Below, one piece after another: positions 7,651-18,075 of a stretch of DNA of 64,000 nucleotides. The stretch covers positions 3,286,001 to 3,350,000 of the forward strand of contig NZ_CP027116.1 in assembly GCF_003431975.1 (NCBI RefSeq). The letters run 5' to 3'. This stretch comes from Bacillus pumilus. Its GTDB lineage: Bacteria > Bacillota > Bacilli > Bacillales > Bacillaceae. A program made the position numbers and the translations under genes. How positions within the stretch are numbered: position 1 is the stretch's first letter; every line of letters begins with the position of its first letter. The notes under the pieces were generated by a model. The model was given only the letters and a program-made list of their open reading frames with translations. It did not search any database and was not told where the DNA came from.

Positions 7651-9273
7651 TTATAGATGCTGTGGTGAAATATCATCTGTTCGTTCAAAGAAATGCTGTT
7701 TTCCAATATGATGGAAAAGACCTGTCCGACGCAAAAGCTCTTTCGGCTGTGATTGAAGTCCGACAATCATCAGCTTACCATTATGGTGCTTTAACCGATT
7801 GGAGATATTCATCAGCACCGCTTCTGCTGATGTGTCCATATAATTAACTTTATTCATGAGTAGAATGAGCGTTTTCGGCTTTGTCTGAACATGGTCCAGA
7901 ATCGAGTTTTCCAGTGAATCTGTTGTTCCGAAAAACAATGGCCCTTCAATGGCGTACATACTAATGCCTTGCTGGTCTGTCTGTTTTTCTAAAGCAGCTG
8001 CTGTTTCCATTTGGGGGACCGCAATGTTTGGATGAATGCTCGTCGTCTGGCTCATTTTTTTGATAAAAGCGATAAAGGCTAAAATGAGACCTGCGGTGAC
8101 GCCAATAATCAAATCACCGATGACCGTCAACAGGAATGTCACAACAAGTACAAGTGAATCCGCATTTTTCACTTTGACAATATTGATAAATTCTTTTTTC
8201 TCACTCATATTCCAAGCCACAAACATTAAAATCGGTGCCATCGCAGCAAGTGGAATCATGGACGCATATGGTGCAAAGAGCATTAAGATGAGCAGCACCA
8301 CAACGCCATGCACCACACCAGAAATCGGGCTTGCTCCTCCATTTTTGATATTTGTTGCCGTACGGGCAATCGCCCCAGTCGCCGGAATTCCTCCGAACAG
8401 CGGTGCCGCCATATTGGCAATTCCTTGCCCGACAAGCTCTTTATTGCTGTCATGCTTTGAGCCCTTCATATTGTCTGCGACCATTGCGGATAAAATTGAT
8501 TCCACTCCGCCTAAAAGCGCAATGACAATCGCTGGAGGCAGGAGGTATATCATTTTTTCAATCGTTAATTCAGGAAAAGCGAAGCTTGGCAGCTGGCGAG
8601 GGATCTCGCCATATGCCGAGCCGATCGTTTCAACTTGTCCTTGGAAAAAGAGAACAGCTAGAAATGTTGAAGCCAATAGGCCTAATAGAGCACCAGGTAT
8701 TTTGGGAATGTATTTTTGTGCCGCCAAAATCACGATGAGCCCAACGATAGCTGTGAGAATGGCGAGACTGTTTGCGGTACCGAGATGGACCACGATTTCT
8801 CTCATATTGAGGAAAAAACTTTCATGCTTTTCAACACCCTTTAACCCGAGGAAGTTGGCAATCTGCCCTGAAAAAATAATGACAGCAATGCCAGCAGTAA
8901 AGCCGATGATAACCGGACGAGGAATAAATTTCATGAGCTTTCCTAGTTTGAATATTCCGAATAATACAAGCATACAGCCTGCCATAAAACCAGCAATGAG
9001 TAAGTTTTCAATACCATACTGGCTGACGATACCAAATAAAATCGGAACAAACGCCCCAGTCGGCCCGCCAATCTGATACTTTGAACCACCAAACAATGAA
9101 ATCAAAATGCCGGCAACGATGACTGTGTATAATCCATATTCTGGTCCGACACCAGATGCAATGGCAAATGCCATGCCTAAAGGAATTGCCACAACGCCCA
9201 CGACAAGCCCAGCGATTAAATCGCGTCTAAATTTTGATGAATCATATCCTTCAAATCTTCCATAAAAACGCAT
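7651..9273 (-). CDS. yvdB: SulP-family anion transporter YvdB with STAS domain
   Basis: This 540-residue membrane protein has the SulP transport domain (about residues 10-400, many hydrophobic helices with GGVESILSAMVADNM and GGIPATGAIARTATN) and a C-terminal STAS domain (about 430-530, with MNKVNYMDTSAEAVL). SulP proteins carry sulfate or bicarbonate. The gene just upstream is a beta-carbonic anhydrase in the same orientation (37-nt gap), which favours bicarbonate. The pair would then concentrate and interconvert CO2 and bicarbonate. The start is ATG at 9273, behind AAGGAGGCC. Confidence 0.92.
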   Translation of the reverse strand: MRFYGRFEGYDSSKFRRDLIAGLVVGVVAIPLGMAFAIASGVGPEYGLYTVIVAGILISLFGGSKYQIGGPTGAFVPILFGIVSQYGIENLLIAGFMAGCMLVLFGIFKLGKLMKFIPRPVIIGFTAGIAVIIFSGQIANFLGLKGVEKHESFFLNMREIVVHLGTANSLAILTAIVGLIVILAAQKYIPKIPGALLGLLASTFLAVLFFQGQVETIGSAYGEIPRQLPSFAFPELTIEKMIYLLPPAIVIALLGGVESILSAMVADNMKGSKHDSNKELVGQGIANMAAPLFGGIPATGAIARTATNIKNGGASPISGVVHGVVVLLILMLFAPYASMIPLAAMAPILMFVAWNMSEKKEFINIVKVKNADSLVLVVTFLLTVIGDLIIGVTAGLILAFIAFIKKMSQTTSIHPNIAVPQMETAAALEKQTDQQGISMYAIEGPLFFGTTDSLENSILDHVQTKPKTLILLMNKVNYMDTSAEAVLMNISNRLKHHNGKLMIVGLQSQPKELLRRTGLFHHIGKQHFFERTDDISPQHL

Positions 9274-9310
9274 GGTATGTGTTGGCCTCCTTCAAGTATG
9301 TGTAGATGAT

Positions 9311-9892
9311 TTAGGTATACTGCGGGTCGATCTGTTTATCTTTTACAACGACATCCAGCTTTCCTGTTGCCGGATGAATGACTAGTCCGTGAACAGCCAC
9401 ATCACTAGGCATTAACGGATGCTCTTTGACCAATTTCACACTTTGGGATACGCTCTCTTCCACTGAATCAAAGCCTGTCAGCCACCCCTTTAAATCAACT
9501 CCTGAGTTTTTCACAATAGACAAACATTTCTCTTCAATGCCGCGTGCCTTCGCCTTTTCCAGTAAAGGATCTGCCGCAAGACCTGCCATTCCGCATTCAT
9601 GATGTCCTACAATGCATACCTCTTCTGCTTTCAGCTCATAAATGGCTAATAGAATACTCCGCATCACACTGCCGAACGGATGTGTGACAATGGCGCCCGC
9701 ATTTTTAATGATCTTCGCATCCCCGTTGCGCAGCCCCATGGATTGCGGCAGTAGTTCCAAAAGACGTGTATCCATACAAGTTAATATGACCAATTTCTTT
9801 TCAGGAAATTTTCCCGCTTTATAAGGCTCATAATGTCTCTCTTGTACAAACTCTGAATTGTGCTGAAGTATCTGTTCTAATTTTGATCCCAT
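9311..9892 (-). CDS. yvdA: Beta-class carbonic anhydrase YvdA
   Basis: This beta-carbonic anhydrase interconverts CO2 and bicarbonate. The zinc ligands are visible: Cys and Asp in LTCMDTRL (the CxDxR motif) and His and Cys in VGHHECGM. The preferred start is ATG at 9892 (193 residues), because AGGAG lies 8 nt ahead; a GTG at 9922 would add ten residues without a good ribosome site. It is co-oriented with, and probably transcribed with, the SulP transporter. Confidence 0.92.
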   Translation of the reverse strand: MGSKLEQILQHNSEFVQERHYEPYKAGKFPEKKLVILTCMDTRLLELLPQSMGLRNGDAKIIKNAGAIVTHPFGSVMRSILLAIYELKAEEVCIVGHHECGMAGLAADPLLEKAKARGIEEKCLSIVKNSGVDLKGWLTGFDSVEESVSQSVKLVKEHPLMPSDVAVHGLVIHPATGKLDVVVKDKQIDPQYT

Positions 9893-10440
9893 TTTGCCAT
9901 CTCCTATCCTTTTGTCAGTCACGTAAGCCCCAGCCTATCCCCCTTTTCTTTCGTGTGTTCTCAAGCATAGAGAAGAAAAATGATAGAAAAAAAAGAAAAA
10001 AATGAGAAAACGATGAGAAAAAATGTCACCGTTTTCTCTATTTTCTGCTTCATCGCAAGGGAGACGCGGTCTTGCTTTTAATCTACTGTTCTTTGATCGC
10101 CAAAAAACGATGAAATGGTTTAGTAGAATATGCTAATCCCGTTTAATATGTTTCAAATATAATCATTTTTCTATCAAAAATTCTCGATCTATTTTCCAGT
10201 TTGTCAGATAATCTCTCGTAAAAATCGGCAATTTCACATGACACATCTACTATTAGCGGATTTTCATCTATGTAAAACATGCATCAGATGGCATATGAAT
10301 TTACTTTTTCACTAAGAAAATGTCTCCCTATCACCGTTATTTCAGTATATTAAATATTGAGTAACCAACATTCAAACGTGTTTCGCCGAAATAGTTGCTT
10401 TATAATAAAAGGAGCAAGATGATCATGTGAAAGGAGCGAA
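9893..10440. other. 548-nt intergenic region between yvdA and yvcT
   Basis: There is no supported gene. A 9-bp perfect inverted repeat (GAGAAAACG at 10004-10012, CGTTTTCTC at 10030-10038) and a smaller terminator-like hairpin (GCAAG/CTTGC then TTTT, about 10054-10078) lie mid-region without an obvious upstream gene; a small RNA is conceivable. A TATAAT at 10401-10406 is the likely -10 of yvcT, with a poor -35. Confidence 0.55.
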
Positions 10441-11424
10441 TTGACTGTGACACCACACATTTTTGTCGCCAAACCTTTACCTGCCTCTTTTGAGGAAATG
10501 CTAAAGGAACATTGTACATACGAGGTGTGGCAATCCAAAGACCCCATTCCAAAAGATATTTTGTTTCAAAAACTACAGCATGCTGACGGACTTTTAACGT
10601 CTGGAACGAAAATCGATCAAGAGCTATTAGATCACGCACCAAAACTCAAGGTAGTAAGCAATAACTCTGTTGGCTATGACAACTTCGATATAGAAGCGAT
10701 GAGGCAAAGAGGCGTCATTGGTACGCACACGCCTCATACACTCGATCATACTGTGGCTGACCTTGCATTTTCACTTATTCTATCTTCGGCACGACGAATC
10801 GCTGAGCTTGATCGTTTTATCCGCGAAGGGAAATGGACTAAATTTGTACAGGAAGAAGATATCTTTGGCATCGATGTCCATCATCAAACGCTCGGCATCA
10901 TTGGGATGGGACGTATCGGAGAGCAAGTAGCCAAACGTGCCGCACACGGCTTTGATATGAACGTGCTGTATCATAATCGAAGCCGGAATGAAAAGGCTGA
11001 ATCGGCGTACGGCGCTTTATATTGCACTCTGGATGACCTGCTAAAGCAGGCTGATATTATTGTATTGATTACACCGCTGACCGATGAAACGTATCATATG
11101 ATTGGAGAACGCGAATTGAGGTTAATGAAGCAAACCGCTTTATTTGTAAACATCTCCCGCGGGAAAACAGTGGATGAAAAAAGCCTCATTCAAGCGCTTC
11201 AGAAGGGCTGGATCAAAGGCGCAGGTCTTGATGTGTTTGAGCAGGAACCGCTCGAGGAGCATCACCCTTTCAAAGAGATGAACAATGTCACCCTTGCTCC
11301 TCACATCGGTTCCGCTACTGAAACAACACGGGATCTTATGCTGAAACGAGCCATTCATAATGTGATTCACGGCATTGATGGCAAAGCCCCTGTTGATGTG
11401 GTGAAAGAGCTCGCCTCATCTTAA
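10441..11424 (+). CDS. yvcT: D-isomer-specific 2-hydroxyacid dehydrogenase YvcT
   Basis: This 327-residue NAD(P)-dependent dehydrogenase is of the glyoxylate/hydroxypyruvate/2-ketogluconate reductase type. The catalytic domain flanks a Rossmann domain with [17 protein letters not shown] (about residue 150). The active-site Arg ([10 protein letters not shown] region), Glu (FEQEP) and His (LAPHIGSAT) are as expected. The start is TTG at 10441, with AAAGGAG 5-6 nt upstream. It is monocistronic with its own terminator. The substrate within the family cannot be fixed from sequence. Confidence 0.9.
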   Translation: MTVTPHIFVAKPLPASFEEMLKEHCTYEVWQSKDPIPKDILFQKLQHADGLLTSGTKIDQELLDHAPKLKVVSNNSVGYDNFDIEAMRQRGVIGTHTPHTLDHTVADLAFSLILSSARRIAELDRFIREGKWTKFVQEEDIFGIDVHHQTLGIIGMGRIGEQVAKRAAHGFDMNVLYHNRSRNEKAESAYGALYCTLDDLLKQADIIVLITPLTDETYHMIGERELRLMKQTALFVNISRGKTVDEKSLIQALQKGWIKGAGLDVFEQEPLEEHHPFKEMNNVTLAPHIGSATETTRDLMLKRAIHNVIHGIDGKAPVDVVKELASS

Positions 11425-11429
11425 TCGGA

Positions 11430-11460
11430 AAAGACGCAGGAAACGGGACTGCGTCTTTTT
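11430..11460 (+). terminator. yvcT terminator
   Basis: The stem AAGACGCAG/CTGCGTCTT is followed by a T run. Confidence 0.88.
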
Positions 11461-11498
11461 ATTTATTTCATCTGAAAAATATCAGGAGAAAAGCCTCA

Positions 11499-11551
11499 TT
11501 TTAGCAAAGAGTCTCATTCTTTACATTTCCTTTATGTTCGGGTGCTATAAT
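11499..11551 (+). promoter_or_regulatory. PhoP-like repeat region and -10 of the RNase gene
   Basis: TTTACA (11520-11525) and TTTATG (11531-11536) recur with an 11-bp period, and a weaker TTTAGC sits at 11500. A perfect TATAAT follows at 11546-11551 with no usable -35. This is the architecture of PhoP-activated promoters, and binase genes are known to respond to phosphate starvation. Confidence 0.6.
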
Positions 11552-11602
11552 ATGAAGTAGACAAGCATCAAGAGGACAGCATCCAATTTCCTTAATAGGA
11601 GG

Positions 11603-12097
11603 ATGAAGATGAAAAAAATCAGTTCGGTTTTTACTATGTTTGCTCTGATCGCTGCTATTCTGTTTTCTGGATTTATTCCGCAGCAAGCCCATGCAGAAAC
11701 ACCTCTTACACCGACAGCCACGAATGAAATAGCTTCTATTCAACTTGCATCAGATGTGCGAACCCTTGCGGTCATTAATACGTTTGATGGGGTAGCAGAT
11801 TATTTAATTCAACACAAACGCCTGCCTGATAACTACATTACAAAATCACAAGCAAGTGCCCTTGGATGGGTAGCGTCAAAGGGAAATCTAGCAGAGGTTG
11901 CCCCAGGCAAAAGCATCGGTGGAGATGTTTTCTCTAACCGGGAAGGTCGTCTTCCTTCAGCAAGCGGCCGAACATGGCGTGAAGCAGACATCAATTACGT
12001 TTCAGGCTTCCGCAATGCTGACCGCCTCGTGTATTCAAGCGACTGGCTCATTTACAAAACAACAGACCATTACGCGACATTCACTCGTATTCGATAA
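11603..12097 (+). CDS. Secreted guanyl-specific ribonuclease (binase/barnase family)
   Basis: This 164-residue precursor has a signal peptide (MKMKKISSVFTMF... ending in AHA), a propeptide, and the 109-residue mature enzyme starting AVINTFDG at residue 56. The mature part is nearly binase of B. pumilus. Catalytic residues Glu72, Arg86 and His101 (mature numbering) are all present. It cleaves RNA after guanosine outside the cell, probably for phosphate scavenging. The start is ATG at 11603 behind AGGAGG, and a terminator follows at once. No barstar-like inhibitor gene lies beside it: the next gene is a convergent N-acetyltransferase. Any intracellular inhibitor must be encoded elsewhere. Confidence 0.96.
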   Translation: MKMKKISSVFTMFALIAAILFSGFIPQQAHAETPLTPTATNEIASIQLASDVRTLAVINTFDGVADYLIQHKRLPDNYITKSQASALGWVASKGNLAEVAPGKSIGGDVFSNREGRLPSASGRTWREADINYVSGFRNADRLVYSSDWLIYKTTDHYATFTRIR

Positions 12098-12103
12098 TCA
12101 ATC

Positions 12104-12138
12104 AAAAAACAGCCCCATTGGACGTAGGGCTGTTTTTT
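12104..12138 (+). terminator. RNase gene terminator
   Basis: The stem AAAAAACAGCCC/GGGCTGTTTTTT. Confidence 0.88.
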
Positions 12139-12146
12139 GATGCTGC

Positions 12147-12890
12147 TTATGGTAAAAGATTTTTCACATATTCGTTAAAAGGCAGAGGCAGCGGTTTTTT
12201 CGACACTTCTTCATGTTCATGTGTGGTGACATGATCCTCTGTGACGACTACACGTCCTGTTGGTGTCAGCTTGGAAGCAAGCGGCCTTTTGTTAAAAGGT
12301 GAGGCTTCATTTTCATAAATCTCCTGCCGTAATTGCGTCAATGTATCCTCACCCACTTCTTTTAATGTGAAAGCATAGCCTGTTTCAGCACCCGCTCCCC
12401 TGTCCAATTGGAGTAAGTGGGTCCCTTTTTCTGTTTCCTCCGCCTTCACGCGAAAACGAATGGACGGCGCTTCCACCCATTCACCTGTAAAAGGGACGGG
12501 CTGAAGAGGTAAATTCACACCAAACCCTGCATCAAGGAGGAATCGCTCGTTGTGATGTTTTAGGACGATGGCTACATGCGTCCCATCAAGTGCCCACATC
12601 TCCGCTTCCTTGTTATACACAGTCCCTTGAACGAGCTGCACAGCGAGCCCTGCCTCTTTTAACACATAATATAAGAGCGGATTGAGGTCATAGCAAAGCC
12701 CTCCTCTGCTGCTTTCAAGAAGATGCTGCTTCAATCCTTCTTGATTCAAGCCATAGGATTGTTTGTTCAGCACAGATCTATTTTCAAATGGAAAGGTATA
12801 GGCCATCTTTTTTAATAATACAGGCAAGTCATGGAAGGTGATGGACTGGCCTTCGTATCCGATCTTCTGTAAAAAAGCTGATTGCATCAT
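12147..12890 (-). CDS. yvcN: Arylamine N-acetyltransferase-like protein YvcN
   Basis: This 247-residue NAT-family enzyme transfers acetyl from acetyl-CoA to arylamines or hydrazines. The catalytic triad is visible: Cys in SRGGLCYDLNP, His in DGTHVAIV, and Asp in LLDAGFGVNLP. The ATG at 12890 is preferred over 12896, since GGAGGG lies only 0-1 nt before the latter. It is the last gene of the yvcI-rapZ-glmR-whiA-crh group and follows the crh terminator, as in B. subtilis. Confidence 0.88.
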   Translation of the reverse strand: MMQSAFLQKIGYEGQSITFHDLPVLLKKMAYTFPFENRSVLNKQSYGLNQEGLKQHLLESSRGGLCYDLNPLLYYVLKEAGLAVQLVQGTVYNKEAEMWALDGTHVAIVLKHHNERFLLDAGFGVNLPLQPVPFTGEWVEAPSIRFRVKAEETEKGTHLLQLDRGAGAETGYAFTLKEVGEDTLTQLRQEIYENEASPFNKRPLASKLTPTGRVVVTEDHVTTHEHEEVSKKPLPLPFNEYVKNLLP

Positions 12891-12904
12891 GCACATTCCC
12901 TCCT

Positions 12905-12940
12905 AAAAAAACTGAGCCTGTGAAAAGACTCAGTTTTCTT
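12905..12940 (-). terminator. crh terminator
   Basis: The stem AAAACTGAGTC/GGCTCAGTTTT (minus strand), with a T run, overlaps the end of crh. Confidence 0.8.
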
Positions 12941-13187
12941 GATTGATAAAATCCGTTAACGCATCAATGGCTTCTTGTTCATCTGCACCATCAGCTATTA
13001 GTGTAACAGTGACCCCAGAGCTGATTGCAAGACTCATGAGACCCATAATGCTCTTTGCATTGACCTTTTTCCCGTCCTTCTCTAGAAAAATTTCAGCTCC
13101 AAAGCGATTGGCTTCTTGTACGAACAAAGCAGCCGGTCGTGCCTGCAAGCCTGTTTTCAACTGGATGGTGACTGTTTTTTCCACCAT
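12930..13187 (-). CDS. crh: Crh, catabolite repression HPr-like protein
   Basis: This 85-residue HPr paralogue carries Gln instead of the active-site His15 (TGLQARPA), so it cannot take phosphate from PTS enzyme I. It keeps Ser46 (KSIMGLMSLA), the HprK phosphorylation site. P-Ser-Crh is a corepressor of CcpA. It lies downstream of whiA (gap about 26 nt), as in B. subtilis. HprK and PpaX, which set its phosphorylation state, are also encoded in this window. Confidence 0.97.
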   Translation of the reverse strand: MVEKTVTIQLKTGLQARPAALFVQEANRFGAEIFLEKDGKKVNAKSIMGLMSLAISSGVTVTLIADGADEQEAIDALTDFINQEN

Positions 13188-13213
13188 ATGATCTGCCTCC
13201 CTTTTTCATTCTC

Positions 13214-14164
13214 CTATTTGAGTGTAACAGCTTGTCCGTTTCGTAATTGCTCTGCAATTTGATCTAGTTTTCTTAAACGGTGATTAATCCCTGATTTGCT
13301 GATCTTGCCGCTCTCCACCATTTCTCCCAGTTCCTTCAGCGTGACCTCTTGATAATCGACTCGCAGTTTTGCAATTTCACGCAGCTTGTCGGGCAGGGCA
13401 TCAAGTCCAATTTTTTCATCAATAAATTGAATATTCTCGACCTGACGCAGTGATGCACCAATCGTTTTATTCAAGTTTGCTGTTTCACAATTAACAAGCC
13501 GGTTCACGGAATTCCGCATATCACGGACGATCCGAACGTCTTCAAAGCGAAGAAGTGAGTTATGTGCACCTACAACACTTAAGAATTCCGTAATTTTTTC
13601 AGCTTCTTTCATATACGTGATGTATCCTTTTTTACGCTCAAGTGTTTTACTGTTGAGATGAAATTGATTCATCAGCTCACAAAGAGCATCATTATGTTCT
13701 TTATAGAGTGAAAAAATCTCAAGGTGATAGGAAGATGTTTCTGGATTATTTACAGAACCGCCTGCTAAAAAAGCACCTCTCATATAGGAGCGCTTGCAGC
13801 ATCTTTTTTTGACGAGCTCTTCAGAAATATTGCGCTCAAATACAAATTGCTCACCTAATATTTTCAAATCCTCTAAAATGGTTTTTGCTCGTTCTACCAG
13901 TCTGACAATATACACATTATTCTTTTTTAATCTCATTTTTTTACGAACGAGTAGCTCGACTGTCACATCGTATTTCTTTTTGAGCAGTGTATAAATACGT
14001 CTTGCGATGGCTGCGTTCTCTGTCTGTATATCTAAAATCAATTTTCGATTAGAAAAAGATAATGAACCGTTCATACGGATGAGGGCAGAAAGCTCTGCTT
14101 TAGTGCAGCAGTCCTTCACGTCCAGATTAGTCAGCTCTTTTTTTGTTTCGGATGCAAATGACAT
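13214..14164 (-). CDS. whiA: WhiA, DNA-binding protein (YvcL)
   Basis: This 316-residue protein has a LAGLIDADG-like homing-endonuclease-derived N-terminal domain without nuclease function, and a C-terminal helix-turn-helix ([20 protein letters not shown]). In Bacillus it influences cell division and chromosome segregation. The start at ATG 14164 ([11 protein letters not shown]) matches the family; an in-frame ATG at 14179 would overlap the glmR stop. It is tightly packed between glmR and crh. Confidence 0.94.
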   Translation of the reverse strand: MSFASETKKELTNLDVKDCCTKAELSALIRMNGSLSFSNRKLILDIQTENAAIARRIYTLLKKKYDVTVELLVRKKMRLKKNNVYIVRLVERAKTILEDLKILGEQFVFERNISEELVKKRCCKRSYMRGAFLAGGSVNNPETSSYHLEIFSLYKEHNDALCELMNQFHLNSKTLERKKGYITYMKEAEKITEFLSVVGAHNSLLRFEDVRIVRDMRNSVNRLVNCETANLNKTIGASLRQVENIQFIDEKIGLDALPDKLREIAKLRVDYQEVTLKELGEMVESGKISKSGINHRLRKLDQIAEQLRNGQAVTLK

Positions 14165-14181
14165 CCTTGCCACCCCCATTC

Positions 14182-15141
14182 CTATTTTTTCTGATGTAAC
14201 AGATCGACAAGCAGCGAGGCTACTTTCAGCGTGTCGTGACGAATCACATGCTGGTCATATGTAATGATTTCCCCAGGGATGACTTCCAGTCCCATTGCTT
14301 TAAGTACATCTGTGTCGAACTGTACAGGCTGAGCCTGTTCTTCGGCATATTTTGCTTTAATTTCTTCTGGAATTTCTTTATTGTTCACAAATATAGTATT
14401 GATAAATGGACGAACCATATGATCGTTTAATGCTTGCACATGATCGGCTGCACTATAGGAAAGCGTTTCCCCCGGCTGCGTCATGACATTGCAGATATAC
14501 ACTTTCTTCGCCTTTGAGCGAATCACTTCTTCACCAATATGCGGTACAAGTAAGTTTGGTAAAATACTTGTATACAAGCTGCCTGGGCCAATAACGATTA
14601 AATCAGCTTCACGAATGACTTGAATCGATTCTGGGAGCGGTTCAATGGTATCGGGTGTGAGGAACACTCGTTTAATTCGTTCACCGTAGGTTGGGATTTT
14701 TGATTCTCCTGTTACCACTTGCCCATTCTCTAATTCAGCATGAAGTACAACACTTGAATTCGCTGCTGGCAACACTTTTCCTCTCACATTTAACACCTTG
14801 CTCATTTCTGTGACGGCATGAAAAAAATCACCGGTTATATTTGTCATGGCCGCAAGAATGAGGTTGCCAAGAGAGTGACCTGTTAAGTCATTCCCTTTGT
14901 TAAAACGGTGCTGAAATAAGTCTTCTACAAGCGGTTCAACATCAGAGAGAGCCGCAAGGACGTTTCGAATATCACCAGGAGGCGGAATATTCAAATCATG
15001 CCTCAGTCTGCCTGAGCTGCCTCCGTCATCAGCAACCGTTACAATAGCGGTAATGTCCACTGGCTTTGTTTTCAACCCTCTGAGCAATACAGATAAGCCA
15101 GTGCCCCCGCCAAGAATGACTACCTTTGGAAGTGTCGTCAT
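14182..15141 (-). CDS. glmR: GlmR (YvcK), UDP-GlcNAc-binding regulator of cell-wall precursor supply
   Basis: This 319-residue protein is of the CofD/YvcK family. The glycine-rich N-terminal loop [16 protein letters not shown], the [10 protein letters not shown] segment, and the [16 protein letters not shown] stretch are diagnostic. GlmR binds UDP-GlcNAc and stimulates GlmS, linking carbon flow to peptidoglycan synthesis. It sits immediately after rapZ, with no gap, and just before whiA, so translation of the three is likely coupled. Confidence 0.95.
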   Translation of the reverse strand: MTTLPKVVILGGGTGLSVLLRGLKTKPVDITAIVTVADDGGSSGRLRHDLNIPPPGDIRNVLAALSDVEPLVEDLFQHRFNKGNDLTGHSLGNLILAAMTNITGDFFHAVTEMSKVLNVRGKVLPAANSSVVLHAELENGQVVTGESKIPTYGERIKRVFLTPDTIEPLPESIQVIREADLIVIGPGSLYTSILPNLLVPHIGEEVIRSKAKKVYICNVMTQPGETLSYSAADHVQALNDHMVRPFINTIFVNNKEIPEEIKAKYAEEQAQPVQFDTDVLKAMGLEVIPGEIITYDQHVIRHDTLKVASLLVDLLHQKK

Positions 15142-16029
15142 CTATTTTCGACTTCTCTTTTCAATGTCCCGGTGAGTGACATGTGTATAGTAATCATTTT
15201 TAAAATACTCCGATAAGTAATTGGCAAGCGTCACCGATCGATGCTGTCCGCCTGTACAGCCAATGGCGATCACAAGCTGGCTCTTTCCTTCTCGTTTGTA
15301 GGATGGAAGCATAAAGCTGAGCAGGTCGATTAATTTCTCTGTGAATTTCTGTGTCTCGCTCCACTTCATTACATAGGAACGCACTTCTTCGTCGTTTCCA
15401 GTCTGTGGACGCATGCTCTCGATATAGTAAGGATTCGGCAGGAATCTCACGTCAAATACAAGATCAGCATCAATCGGGAGACCGTACTTAAAGCCAAAGG
15501 ACATCACGTTTACTGTAAACACCTGTCCTTGATTGGTCGCAAAGTGCGTCACAATTTTTTCTCGCAGCTGTTTTGGTTTTAAGTCCGATGTGTCAAAAAT
15601 CATTTGAGCCCGGCCTTTTAACTCTTCTAACAGATCGCGTTCCATCGCGATTCCTTCGAGCGGCAATCCTGTTGTCGCAAGAGGGTGTGAACGTCTCGTT
15701 TCTTTGTATCTTGAGACAAGCACCTTGTCGTTTGCATCTAAAAATAAAATTCTTGGTATGATCCAGTCAAGATCACTCATTTCATCTAAGGCTGCAATTA
15801 AGCTGTCAAAAAATTCACGTCCGCGCAAATCCATCACAAGCGCTACCTTGCTCATCTTAGAATTCGATTCCTTCATGAGCTCTAGAAACTTCGGTAAAAG
15901 TGACGGCGGCAAGTTATCTACACAGAAATAACCTAAGTCTTCAAAGCTTTGAATGGCAACGGTTTTCCCCGCACCTGACATTCCTGTAATAATCACAAGC
16001 TGAATATCTTCTTGTTTGTGCGTATTCAT
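15142..16029 (-). CDS. yvcJ: RapZ-family nucleotide-binding protein YvcJ
   Basis: This protein has a Walker A at its N-terminus ([12 protein letters not shown]) and the C-terminal RapZ domain with [17 protein letters not shown], the signature of the family. In E. coli RapZ controls GlmS through small RNAs; in Bacillus YvcJ affects competence and hydrolyses GTP. The ATG at 16029 gives 295 residues, the family length, with AGGAGAGG upstream. An in-frame ATG at 16065 also has an AAGGAG 8 nt away and cannot be excluded. Confidence 0.92.
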   Translation of the reverse strand: MNTHKQEDIQLVIITGMSGAGKTVAIQSFEDLGYFCVDNLPPSLLPKFLELMKESNSKMSKVALVMDLRGREFFDSLIAALDEMSDLDWIIPRILFLDANDKVLVSRYKETRRSHPLATTGLPLEGIAMERDLLEELKGRAQMIFDTSDLKPKQLREKIVTHFATNQGQVFTVNVMSFGFKYGLPIDADLVFDVRFLPNPYYIESMRPQTGNDEEVRSYVMKWSETQKFTEKLIDLLSFMLPSYKREGKSQLVIAIGCTGGQHRSVTLANYLSEYFKNDYYTHVTHRDIEKRSRK

Positions 16030-16068
16030 GCCTGCTTCCTCTCCTTCTTTATGAAAACGGTTCATATA

Positions 16069-16533
16069 TTAGTCTCCTTGAGGATCTAACCGATAAGCAA
16101 TCAATTCAAAATCAGGTGTATACGTAAAAGTACCGTGCAGCAGTCCTTTTCCCTTCAGCATGAAATCAAGAATATGGGAATCTCCTGGAGCCATCGGTAA
16201 ATGAGGCACATCCTTGACATCGTGCCACTTTAAAATACCTTCCTCCGACTCTGTCACGTTTTTTCCAGTAAATGAATCTGACATAAAGGTGAACATCATC
16301 CACTCTTGAACGATTTGATCGCCTTCTTTTATTGTAAAAGTAAAAACACCTTTTAACTGAGGATTTAAAATATAAATACCTGTTTCTTCTCTAAACTCTC
16401 GAACGACTGAATCCTTGACCGATTCTCCGCTTTCCATTTTACCGCCCGGCGCTACCCACCAGCCCCGTCTCGGCTTTTGCAGCAAGAGAACTTGGTCTTC
16501 GTGATGCAGCACACAATTGGTTACTCGTTGCAT
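16069..16533 (-). CDS. yvcI: Nudix hydrolase YvcI
   Basis: This 154-residue MutT-like protein carries a complete Nudix box, GGKMESGESVKDSVVREF followed by REETGI. It would hydrolyse a nucleoside diphosphate linked to a moiety X, such as oxidised dNTP. It is the first gene of the yvcI-yvcJ-glmR-whiA-crh cluster and is served by the promoter at 16567-16595. The start is ATG at 16533, with GAAGGTGA upstream. Confidence 0.9.
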   Translation of the reverse strand: MQRVTNCVLHHEDQVLLLQKPRRGWWVAPGGKMESGESVKDSVVREFREETGIYILNPQLKGVFTFTIKEGDQIVQEWMMFTFMSDSFTGKNVTESEEGILKWHDVKDVPHLPMAPGDSHILDFMLKGKGLLHGTFTYTPDFELIAYRLDPQGD

Positions 16534-16566
16534 CAGCTGTCACCTTCTCTTTTATGTCTTTAACCT

Positions 16567-16595
16567 ATTATACAGGTTCATCCTGACTCCCACAA
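16567..16595 (-). promoter_or_regulatory. Sigma-A promoter of the yvcI-yvcJ-glmR-whiA-crh cluster
   Basis: On the minus strand TTGTGG (16590-16595) and TATAAT (16567-16572) are separated by 17 nt. Confidence 0.7.
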
Positions 16596-16737
16596 TGAAC
16601 ATGCCCCTTCTTCACCGAAAACAGACAGGTTTTCGTCTGAAAGCTGTGACAGGCAATTTCTCTACTCTTTATTTTACAGCATCCAACGGTTCCCCATGCG
16701 TCATTTGTGAACATCTCGTGAATTTCCGATTTTAAGC

Positions 16738-16766
16738 AAAAAAAAGGACACGGATTCTCATCCGTG
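16738..16766 (-). terminator. trxB terminator
   Basis: The stem CACGGAT/ATCCGTG with a 4-nt loop is followed by a T run on the minus strand. Confidence 0.85.
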
Positions 16767-16890
16767 CCAAACATGTATTCCTTATAAAAGGGGGTCAATT
16801 ACTAGTTTTATCATAACGAAAAATTGTTTCACCCGTGTTACATTCCAGTTAAAAGCCCGTGACGCAATATTAAGGATTTACGACAGCTGT

Positions 16891-17877
<987 letters not shown>

Positions 17878-18005
17878 TTATTAGAATGCCCTTGGGTGAT
17901 GCCTCCATTCATGACAGAGAGCATCATTTCCAATCTTAGCTTTTATTCCTTACCCATATCCTATTAAATCTGCGGATAATAAGCGAATCATTTGCTCATA
18001 TCTTC

Positions 18006-18046
18006 AAAAAAAGAAAAAGCTCCCTTAAACTGCTGTTTAAGGAAGC
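18006..18046 (-). terminator. cwlO terminator
   Basis: The stem TCCTTAAACAGC/GCTGTTTAAGG-like hairpin (minus strand) is followed by CTTTTTCTTTTTTT. Confidence 0.82.
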
Positions 18047-18075
18047 CTGTTTACGGTTATATAGTAAGTAATGAT

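Larger units (their letters stand above)
16534..16890. other. Intergenic region between yvcI and trxB
   Basis: No supported gene. It contains the yvcI operon promoter (16567-16595) and the trxB terminator (16738-16766). Short ORFs on both strands at about 16568-16735 lack ribosome sites and are not called. Confidence 0.6.

Noticed and set aside
8036..9076. 346-codon open frame on the plus strand inside yvdB
   Set aside because: It is a shadow of the SulP gene in the antisense direction; composition is atypical of a protein and no ribosome site is present.
14450..14480. cre-like palindrome (GGAAAGCGTTTCC) within glmR
   Set aside because: It is inside a conserved coding region with no promoter nearby; a CcpA site there cannot be supported.
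16568..16798. Overlapping ORFs of 72 to 76 codons on both strands between yvcI and trxB
   Set aside because: They cover the yvcI promoter and trxB terminator and lack good ribosome sites.
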